Source: Venturia oleaginea (lineage: Eukaryota; Ascomycota; Dothideomycetes; Venturiales; Venturiaceae). From it: a stretch of 64,000 bases of DNA. Made by a program: the position numbers and the translations under genes. The stretch is taken from assembly GCA_013176395.1 (NCBI GenBank), contig JABMLP010000019.1, positions 744,001 to 808,000 on the forward strand. The letters are read 5' to 3'. The notes under the pieces are model-generated. The model searched no databases and was not told where the DNA came from. It saw only the letters and a program-made list of their open reading frames with translations. Below, piece by piece: positions 54,967 to 64,000 of this stretch (positions within the stretch are counted from its first letter, which is position 1; every line of letters begins with the position of its first letter).

Positions 54967-55889
54967 GGTGCTCATCCAACTGAGATGTACCAGGAGAAGA
55001 GATAGTGGATGACAGGTGTTTTAGGCTGCAGATCATGAACTTTGTTGTACTGCGTGGATTTAGTGGACGGTCTGCGTGGTCTCGAACGAAAGGTGTGGGA
55101 AAGAGCGATCAGAGAGCACTTATTTGTACCAAGCATTGCTGTCGGAAACTTTTGGATATAGCTGAAATCAAAAGCCCTCATAAACAACCACCGAGCCAAC
55201 GTTCAGGCCGTGTCTCGCTCGGTGACATTGTCGAAAGAGAAGACATTTCTTCCTGAGGTAACTGCTAGCCAGTTCATCAGTTTCTAGGCCTAAATCTCGT
55301 ATTGCGGAGTTTATCAACCATCCTTATTCTTGAGATAGCGAATCCGTAGCCACCAGGTTTCACGCAACGGACGCACATGTCGAGCTCTGATGGTACTGAT
55401 AGAGGACCGCTGTAGGGACAAGTGCATCGAAGCATTCATCTACCACCAGTCGCAACGATGCGCATGCGGTCCAAAGCTGAATGATGAAGGTCGAGTTCTT
55501 CGCATCGTGGCCCCGGGTTTCGCTTCGCACAGCGCTTCTTGTTGACAAAGCCTCAGAAATCATGAATGGTGATATCAATCTCGGTCAAAGACCAAGTCAT
55601 CCTCTTCCTATCATATTGTTTGAAATTCTCGTCATAGGCTTATGGGTTGAGAAATCCAAGCGCAGAAATTTTCGAGGTAGTAGAATTCAATCACGTGTCA
55701 AGTGTGCTCGGGCCCAGTCAAAATGCATGTAGGTAGATTCTGAAGCCGAAATTGTCATAGAAGGCAAATTACGTGATAAATCATCTCCTCCCTCCCTTTG
55801 TCCCTCACGCGGCCGCAGCCAAGCCTATCGCATCATTATCATCATCCTCGTTATCTCCGTCTCCGAACAACGTTTTATCTATTTTATTA
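54967..55889. other. Gene-free stretch, 0.9 kb
   Basis: Between the secreted protein gene and element A2. No motif or repeat was recognised. Confidence 0.35.
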
Positions 55890-57738
55890 ACTTGTTCCAC
55901 CACCGAGCTGGTCAACCCACCGAGCTGGTCAGTTTCTGCCAAGACGACCAACTCCCTCACTAACACGATATGTCTCAACAACAAAATGCGCAATTATCTA
56001 ACAGAGAAGGCAGAATTCAGCTTGCCCTTTCTGCCTATAACACCTACCAATTCCGAAGCCTCCGGCGCGCTGCTGAAGCGTTTGATGTACCTCCTTCAAC
56101 ATTGACTAGCCGATACAATGGAATCACGTATCGCCTAGATACTCGCAACGCCCAACACAAGCTCACTACGACTGAAGAGCAGATAATTGTCCAATACATC
56201 CTCGACCTCGATTCGCGAGGATTCGCGCCCCGGCTGTGTGAGGTGGCAGATATGGCGGATAAACTTCTAGGTGTACGCGGTGGAGAGCCAGTAGGGAAAA
56301 ACTGGGCTGAGAGGTTTATAACGCGCTCAGATGAGCTCAAGATGGCCTTCAATCGAGCCTAGGATAGGCAGAGGATACTACAGGAAGATCCAGAGATTAT
56401 TGGCGCGTGGTTCAAGCTCGTTGCAGACACTAAGGCAAAGTACGGCATCCACGACGAGGATACGCACAACTTTGACGAGATTGGCTTCCAGATGGGCGTT
56501 ATTGGGTCAATGAAGGTCGTCACAGCTTCTGAAAGACGTACACGGCCTAATTTGATCCAGCCAGGCGATCGCGAGTGGGTTACAGTTATCCAGAGCATCT
56601 GCGCCGCTGGGTATGCGACCCCGCCATTCATTATCTACAAAGGACGCCTTCACATCTCTGCGTGGTATGAGGAGGCAGATATACCACGGAATTGGAAGCT
56701 CTCGGTCTCTGAGAACGGCTGGACAAACAACGCGCTTGGTCTTGAGTGGTTGAAGCACTTTGACGCGTATACAAAGGCGCGTCAAGTGGGGGGGTATAGG
56801 CTGCTCATCTTGGACGGCCATGAGAGCCATCTCAACCAGGATTTCAAGGACTACTGCCTCGAACATAAGATCATAACGCTCTGTATGCCACCTCATCCAT
56901 CGCATATCCTCCAGCCGCTTGATGTGGTCTGCTTCTCGCCGTTGAAGTGCAAGTACTCTCAACGAGTTCGAGACTTGGCACGCCGACGCGTCTACCATAT
57001 CAACAAAGAAGGCTTCCTCCCAGCCTTCAAAGACACGTTTTTCGACGTGTTTACAGAAGAGAACTGTCGAAAGGCTTTTGAGATGGTAGGGCTAGTCCCT
57101 ATCAACGCGGAGGTGGTATTGGATCGCCTTGAAGTACGGCTACGTACCCCACCAGCACCCCCACCGCAGGAGACGCCGTGGCAGTCGAAGACTCCAAGCA
57201 ATACTCTTGAATTTGGATCCCAATCCAAGCTCGTAAGCGAGTCCTTTACTCAGTCACCAGTTAATGCGCAGGCAGGCTTTTCCCAGCTTGTCAAGCGCGC
57301 TGAATTGATGCTACACCAAAACGCTCTACTTGTTGCGCGCAACCGCGAGCTTGAAGAGCAATTGGCAGTAATGACAAAGCGAAAATGGCGCAAAAGGAAG
57401 TGGATCCAGCAAGGTGATACTATAGAGTATGGGACTGTAGCAGCGCAGGTAGCTGCCGAGGCGTCTGTCGCGCCTCAGGGATCAAAGAAGGCTCGTGGTA
57501 GTGGTGGTCAAGAAATAGGCCGACCAACTCAACGGCGCTGTAGGAACTGCGGCGCAACTGGGCATAATGCGCGAACTTGTAAAAAAGATATCGAGATATC
57601 ATCTGAATCAGATAGCAGCACGACGGACTTAGAATCTATTGTTAATAGCGATTAAATTGAAGAGTCGTAACATGAGTTGGTCGTGCCAAGCCTTTTTGAC
57701 CAGCTCGGTGGGTTGACCAGCTCGGTGGTGGAACACGT
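55890..57738 (+). mobile_element. pogo/Fot1-like DNA transposon, copy A2
   Basis: The 1849-bp element is flanked by TA (55888-55889 and 57739-57740). The terminal inverted repeats are about 43 bp, starting AC[T/G]TGTTCCACCACCGAGC. Each contains two tandem copies of CCACCGAGCTGGTCA. One nonsense codon interrupts the transposase. This is the best preserved pogo-like copy in the window. Confidence 0.9.
55970..57655 (+). pseudogene. pogo-like transposase with zinc knuckle (A2), one nonsense codon
   Basis: The frame is open for 561 codons except for one TAG at 56360-56362, where A1 has a lysine codon in NRAKDRQRI. Domains in order are an N-terminal helix-turn-helix, a CENP-B-type domain (VGKNWAERFITRSDELK), and a DDE_1 core with NFDEIGF, LLILDGHESH and ILQPLDVVCFSPLK. 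A basic region and the CCHC knuckle CRNCGATGHNARTC follow, then a Ser/Asp-rich tail. With that one exception the protein looks complete, so inactivation is recent or suppressible. Confidence 0.9.
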
Positions 57739-58726
57739 TATCGTTAATATTATCTACCTCTTCAAGCACCGCGTTATTCAATTTTTCAAGTCCCTGCTCC
57801 GCCTCATTCTCGTACTCTGATGAAAGGTCGTCTGATAGATTATTTATCATTGTTTCGACGCAATCAATTCTTCGATGCAGAGATCTTATACACCGATTCC
57901 CATCGTTCAGATCGATAAGTAAGACGATCTCACCTTATTTCCCGAAGCTGCGATAAAGCTACTACCTCATTCGCCAAAGCTGTCAAGACGCCGCCTCGAG
58001 TCGAGCCTTCGCTTAATCTATGGACATGTTAGAACCTGACTCGGCCTGGGATTTGAGCAATTACATACTCCTTATATACTGGGGAATGCATAATCGGTCA
58101 CTGGAATCTACATCTTGACAGCTTAGAAGATGTCGAGATACTTGGCATCCTTGAGAATGATCGACCGTTGAGTTTGGGTTTTGAGGTGCTTCACAATGGG
58201 AAAGCAACAATCATGATAGTACACGGCACCCGTTCGGCTGCACCACCGCAGTACATTGGGGTATTCGGATTCAACAAACTATACAACGCGTGTTCAACGA
58301 CGAAAACATTAACGAAGAACACTCTGAAACGTATCTCTGGATACGTTCCAAGCACAGTGACTGGCTATATGAGCGTTACAGTCGTTGTCGTGCACATTGA
58401 AGGCTCCCTGAATGCTACCTTGTCAGTAAGATCTTCGATTTTAGCCTGGAGGGACCGAAATCATGTGACGTGCTTCTGGATTCTGGAAGGATTGCAGATC
58501 TGTGAGCTGTGACAATTCGCCTTCAAGTATCTTCCACGCAGCGGGGTGGTTCAGATCTGTGCCTGCGCCAAATTTGTCGAACCAGCTTAGTCGTGAGTTG
58601 ACTTGCTGCCGTGATGCCAGAATCTCTGTGTGTGTCCATTATTGTGACGAGAAAATCGTGTGGACTGAGGCCGTGAGGTGTAGATTCGCATTCGCAATCG
58701 TGAGAGAAGGTGAAGCTGTTATAGAT
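57739..58726. other. Gene-free stretch, 1 kb
   Basis: Right flank of element A2. A 114-codon plus-strand frame (58168-58512) has no motif that I recognise. Confidence 0.3.
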
Positions 58727-59065
58727 CTACTTTAGCTTCTGTGTAGCCATCGTGATAGCTATCTGCAGAGTCCGTAGTGTAGCTGTTATTGAGCTTCTCA
58801 AAGCGTCGCCATTGCTCAATCTCTTGCATAGTCCCGTCTGAAAGGCTATCCATGGTGGAGTTATCGCTACTGCCACTGCCACTGCTTCCATCGTCACTGG
58901 GGTAGCATAGTCAGTCCTTTGAGGCTGTTTCTGGAGCTGCTTAACTTCCAGACCTAGAGCGTTACGATGTGCCTGCAATCTCCTCATCGCACTGTTGACT
59001 GGGAGCTTCTTGCCTTGGATCTTGGTACTAGGCATTGTGATGGCTCTTGCGGAGAGGCTTTCCAT
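58727..59065 (-). other. Possible gene fragment, unrecognised
   Basis: The minus-strand frame begins with MESLSARAITMPSTKIQGKK and a charged helical stretch (MRRLQAHRNALGLEVKQLQ). After about 58910 the more protein-like reading moves to the next frame (SDGTMQEIEQWRRFEKLNNS). This suggests a single-base shift in an old coding sequence. Identity is unknown. Confidence 0.25.
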
Positions 59066-60268
59066 GAAGTTAAGCGATTGGTAAATGTCAATAGAGGAAT
59101 AGTTGGCTGATGGGATGCTCTAGAAGCCGTTGATTGCTCAAGTGGAGTGAGTCTTGTGTAACGTGTGTTCACCGCTACTTTTGGGTAACTGGTAGAACTG
59201 CGAACAGTCTCTTCGTAGGAAGTAACAGGAGTAGTGTCAGCGCGAGGTTTTGCTAGATCTGATGCTCTTTTTACTCGCGTGCTGAGATTTACTCTTACCT
59301 CGTATTGCCGCGCCCGCAGAGCATCTCAGGCTCTGAGCCCGCTCTATCACGTGTCACATGCGCTCGGGCCAGGGCTTGGCAAGAAAATCTGCTACTTATA
59401 CCAGCTTTTCCTTTGCTCCACGGTATTCAAATTGTGCAGCTTGCGAGGACTATAAAAAAAGCAGTTTCCCCTGTTACTCTTCCTTCTTAACTCGATGAAG
59501 GGAGTGTGTCAGTCCTCGCCCAGAATGAACGGTAATTGCATACCAAACGACCTTTTTACACTTTACGCTGGCGACCTGGTCTCCTTCTGCTCCCATGAGA
59601 GAGGTGGATAAGTGGCGCTGGTGTTGGAAACACTTGGTCGGACATATCTTTTGTTAATTCAGATGGCTCTATTCTTTGTGCGATGTGTCTGCCCTTGATG
59701 TGATGGTGACGATGTTCTTCAAAAACCAACCCATCGCAAGTGTTGGTGAAATTTCTGCGTTTAAAGAAAGAAGGCGACTGTGTGTCGCTACAATCCTTCG
59801 CAACATTTCATCGAAGGGACTCAATAGTCGACCGTCGTTGTTAATCCCATGAATTAAGCCAAGAACAGTCGCTCAAGATGTTGTCTCTCAGATAACGGTG
59901 GCTGATTGACATTTGTTTGAACTATCAAGGACATGACGGCGAGCTATCTAGTTACTGAAGCAAGTCCATTTTAACCATGGCGACAATGACTATATTTCAC
60001 AACTATCATGTGTATCTTACTTCGTTCCAAAGTCTGCATCTGTTGTTTGGTGAGTCATGCTGTTGAATTTAACCGTGCACCGTTCCACGTCGAAGTAGTA
60101 CTTCCACAGCTAGCATATAAACGCGATTCCCACGACTTCAGCGTTCATGAACATAGTGTGACTACCTCTCTGCCGACAATTGAGACTCGACCCAACACAC
60201 CCATGTTCAAAGCAAGATACCTATGAACTCCGACCCTCTGCAAAAAAAAGCATCTGCGTTTGGGACGC
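59066..60268. other. Gene-free stretch, 1.2 kb
   Basis: No coding or repeat structure was recognised. Confidence 0.35.
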
Positions 60269-61270
60269 TCACCACGCACGTGTATGAAGAACCCAAGCCG
60301 AACTCGGGTCGATCTTAAAGCGGCAACGGAAATGGACTCGTTTGAGGAAGACGTGCGTAGAAAGATCGAATTGGCCCCGGAACATCACCGCAAGCCCGGC
60401 TTGGCTTATTAGCAATGGCCCTTGAAACTGGAGGAATCCACGCGACACGACACATGAGAGATGAGAGCCATCGATCTCTTGGACGTTCGCTTGCGGCTTC
60501 TCCACGAAGCGCTCATTGTGATTGCCACCAACGCCGGGACGCGGAAGGAATACCGTGTCAATAGACCCGCTTGTGGAACATTCTGGAAGATCGTTGCGGA
60601 GCCGGCACCTTCTCCCAGCTATTCGCGCACCTCTAAGACAGGAAGGAGGGTCGATTGAAACGTCAACTTCGCGGAGGAATCCAAGGTGGTGGAAGGTGTG
60701 CAAAAGAAAGGCGGACGGTGACGAGTGGAGGTCTGATGCGCGCGCAAGAGGAGGACCCAGAACGGAGATGAGCTTGAGCAAAGCCATCGAGGAAACACAT
60801 GGAGGAGCAAGAGATGGTTTTTTGGGAATCAGACCGGGCCGGGCGTCCATGGCCTGAGAGCGATACCTGCGTGCATCAAACTTACTCCATACTCCATACC
60901 AACGCGACGAAGGAACGACCAAGTACCAGGAGCCAGAGAAAGGAATTGCGACGGAGCGACTGCGTGGAACCTGCCATCTCGAGAAAGTCTTCATGATTGA
61001 TACCGAAGAATATGCTGACAGCGTCACATTTAGGGCTCGTTCGGGCTCATCCACCCAGTACCAATAGTCTCGTCCCAGCTTTTCCATAGTCTCTGCCAGG
61101 AACCCGAGCCGCTTGGCTGGCACCATCGATGAGGCGGAGTAATGGATATGGCTATACCCAGCTACATGCCCGCTGCCTGTAATCCTGAGGTTGTTTTTCA
61201 TTCCAGACCATGATTGCGCGGATATGGCCGCCGGCGATTCAAGACATGGACGCGACCAATATTCCTCCAA
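60269..61270 (-). other. Long open frame of doubtful reality, 333 codons
   Basis: The minus strand is open for 333 codons, long for this base composition, but I find no domain and the composition changes along its length. On the plus strand the same region has protein-like fragments in shifting frames, such as MDSFEEDVRRKIELAPEHHR near 60333 and HLEKVFMIDTEEYADSVTF near 60978. A decayed plus-strand gene is an equally good reading. Confidence 0.25.
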
Positions 61271-64000
61271 GCCATGATTAACATGAAATACTCATCGACG
61301 CCTATCACATGGTAGATCGTGATATTCCAGCGAATGGACTGAGCCTTCTATTTTTGATATGGCACGGCGAGGCCCTTGTTTCATGTCGATTTACCAAGAG
61401 GTTGATCGATGCCGATCTCGAGTTGAAAACGTCAAAAGCATCTCAGTTGTGACAGACGGACATGTACTGGAGGCCCGACAGTAAAGTGATGTTGAGATCT
61501 TCTTCGAACCAAACGAAGAGAATATCGTTAATGCAAAGACCCGAATTGAAACAATCGAAAAAGTACTTGTGGTAAGACATGTTACCCTCCGAAGAACAAG
61601 ATTCGCTCATTAGCTTGACGACAGCGGCATGTTACAGGCAAGGTACGGGTTGTGGATTCGAGGAAAACGAACATTGCATGAACAAATATAAAATAAAAAG
61701 CTCCTCCACACCTCATTATATTCACGAGTTTGATAGACGGCGCGGAGCGTACTCCCACGAGTCGGTGAAGCAGGGAAACTTCGCAAAAAGTAAGACACCA
61801 ATGGCAAAAACAAAACTGCATAAAACGTTTATTTTTGCCATTGTCTCGTGTTTGATTCTCCAGACTTGCGAAAGGACCTCCCTTGCATCGCGCTCGTCAG
61901 CATCAGCAAAATCACATTTCTGCATTCCATCATAATTTTTTATGAAAGATGGCCCAAAGTCCAGGATCTGAAGAGAAAACAAGATTGAGACAAGAGATCC
62001 GTAAACACGATCCTGGAACCCAGGTGGCGGTAAGAAAACAAAACAATTCAAAATCCTTGCGTCGTAGTACGTACTTGCAGGCGCTTCTCGAGGCTGTGTA
62101 CCCCAAAACGGCCAGTACCTGCATAACGACACCCCACTTATCCAGACAACTCAGCTGGAAAGGCCGTGGATCTGTCTGATTTTGGCAAGAGACATCGCTT
62201 CCCTCTGACCAGGATTGGGTTTTACAAACACCGGTTTTTCTGCGTTACGCAGGCCGGACTCGTATGACCCTTCTATTGTACAGAGATTTCGTTTTCTGGC
62301 GAGTGTTGCACGGTATCGAGGTATCGTCGCTGGTGTAACTCCGTAGCTGCTGTGGTACTGCGTTCCGTGGCAACGTTCCGGAAATTTGAATTTGGATATT
62401 CCAGCTTTCGTAAATTCCTAAGGCCAGAAAGCTAGATCCTACCAACGATTAGCTATCGATTACGCGTTGGGTTGAGGATAGCCCACTGCGGAGAAATAAA
62501 TCTGTCTATGGAGTTAGCAGACTAACCAAAAAATGGCTTGAGATCTGACATTATCCTCAGGGCTGACGCGTGGAGCTGGACGTTGGTTATACTTTCTTGG
62601 TTGATGCCATCTTCGGTCGAAAGAAGTAGGATGCAAGCAGGGAAATACGCTTTGGGAAAGAGGAAAGAAGCAATACTCCTTTTCTCTGCACCGCACAAGT
62701 CTTTAGCCTCAGTCTCCTGCGTAATCGTTATTGATATTATTGCAGTGGTGTTCAGCACCTCATGCGAAATATAGGGAAGAACCGTGAAACATCCAGAACC
62801 CAGGGCAATTAGCTAAAATCGCGTGAATAGCCTGAAAAAATGCACCATCCTCTAGTGAATGAGGCCGAAGGCTTGCCCGGCGTGTTTCTGTCAAGATCCT
62901 TTCCAACGGTCAGCCTTAGGATCATTGACCCGAACGCGTAGGGTTGGCCATCATGTCCGACATGGTGAAAGGCAGCTACAAATCTTTGTCAAGATAGAAA
63001 TAGAGTGAAGAGAAGATTTGTCCGTGCAGAGGAAGACCCAGGATCGGTGTAAATCTTCTTAAGAGACACGTTGTTTCAGAAAGCGATCCACAATGCCACG
63101 ATTGTTCTCGCCTTGGTGGAGACCAGGTGCGTGGACAAGATACGACCTGGCGATTGACAATTGGAGGTGATGAGAGTCGTGATATCAGAGGTCTACCTAG
63201 ATGTGCATATGAATTCGGCCCAATATGGTTGATCGACCTGCCTTTGCATCTGCATGCATGGATGAAAATCATACCCGGTTGGAGGGAGTACGTATTCGGT
63301 ACCAATTGACGACAGATTCCTTCAAGAGGCGGGCTTATTCTGTATGTTGACCAGTTGCTAACCAATGCCGGGGTCAGGGGGAGACATGATGCCCAAGAAA
63401 AGCCTTGTACTGTATACGTAGGGCCATGAGATCTAGGACACGCATGAAAACCTTTACTAAAAGGCCTCGAATCCCGGAAGCCGTGCTCAGAAACGACAGT
63501 GGAAAAGAGCTAATTGATGGTCCTGACTATCTACGCGGGGATCATGGACGAGGAAAAGTGACCTGGTCAACTGGGAATGGAATTGAGCGCTTTACCCCAA
63601 AGAAAGATCGACGCTAAGGTCCCAGCAAAGTCCCAGGACCCTGAGGAGGATCATTGGGGTGAAGTGTCGTGCAAATTCAGATAAGTGGCACGGTCCGGCT
63701 ATGATAACGGATTGTGTTCCGTTGGTTTTTGCTTGAGGCAGCTAGAGCAGTGCCCGCTGTCTACCTACTACTGCCGCAACCGCAGCCGAGGAAACCACGT
63801 CTGGCCTCTATCCCGACCCGTCTGTTGGAAAGATCTTCTCCATACGATCGCGTCCAGGATATGCCTTGATCAAACCAAGCAGGCCAAGAGCTGATTTCCT
63901 CACAGTAATGGTTCTGCTGTCACGGGCGAGGTGAGGCTTTTTGCTGCTTCAGTCTACCGAGACAAAATGACAATCTCCCAGGAGTCTCATGGAAGTTGAG
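61271..64000. other. Gene-free right end, 2.7 kb
   Basis: Short overlapping frames on both strands only (for example 61722-62132 minus and 62976-63365 minus), none with motifs. No transposon ends, RNA genes or tandem repeats were recognised. A gene starting beyond the window could have exons here. Confidence 0.3.

Overview
The window looks like a gene-sparse stretch of a filamentous ascomycete (Pezizomycotina) nuclear genome, possibly Leotiomycetes; that class assignment is an impression from protein similarity, not a test. The evidence for a filamentous ascomycete is short GT-AG introns of 43-240 nt, a HET-domain gene, fungal pogo/Fot1-type and Tc1-type transposons, solo LTRs, and a small secreted cysteine-rich protein. 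All gene models below were built by hand from splice signals and reading frame. Exon sums were divisible by three for every intact multi-exon gene.

Left arm (1-15.2 kb): a frameshifted HET-domain gene runs off the left edge. It is followed by two tandem 1.6-kb repeats (R1, R2), one carrying a nested and apparently intact Tc1-like transposon. Then come dihydroorotase (pyrimidine synthesis), an anion:cation symporter-type MFS permease and a long dolichol kinase (ER N-glycosylation).

Transposon cluster (15.4-25.2 kb): a decayed Tc1-like copy, a solo LTR, an inverted third copy of the 1.6-kb repeat (R3), a pogo-like element (A1), and a second LTR split by another pogo-like element (B1). I see no confident host gene here.

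Core block (26-55 kb): a HAD phosphatase, the succinate dehydrogenase iron-sulfur subunit, a Ste20/GCK-family kinase, a 902-aa RS/RD-rich protein, a deleted pogo-like copy (B2), a DUF1640/FMP32-type mitochondrial membrane protein, 14-3-3, ribosomal protein eL36, a TUG/ASPL-type UBX protein divergent from a thioredoxin-PITH protein, and a small secreted cysteine-rich protein. These are mostly unrelated housekeeping genes, not a pathway cluster. Dihydroorotase and succinate dehydrogenase act in metabolism; UBX and thioredoxin-PITH proteins are linked in other eukaryotes to Cdc48/p97 and proteasome functions.

Right arm (55-64 kb): another pogo-like copy (A2), with one nonsense codon, then about 6 kb in which I recognise no gene.

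The least ordinary content is the mobile DNA. A 1.6-kb noncoding repeat occurs three times with 12-14 bp target duplications and a variable (GATT)n end. The Tc1-like family appears to make 3-bp rather than TA duplications, and an empty site inside the window supports this. The pogo-like families carry a C-terminal CCHC zinc knuckle and tend to repeat a short motif in their terminal inverted repeats. Nested insertions give a relative chronology. I found no CRISPR array, no rRNA and no convincing tRNA.
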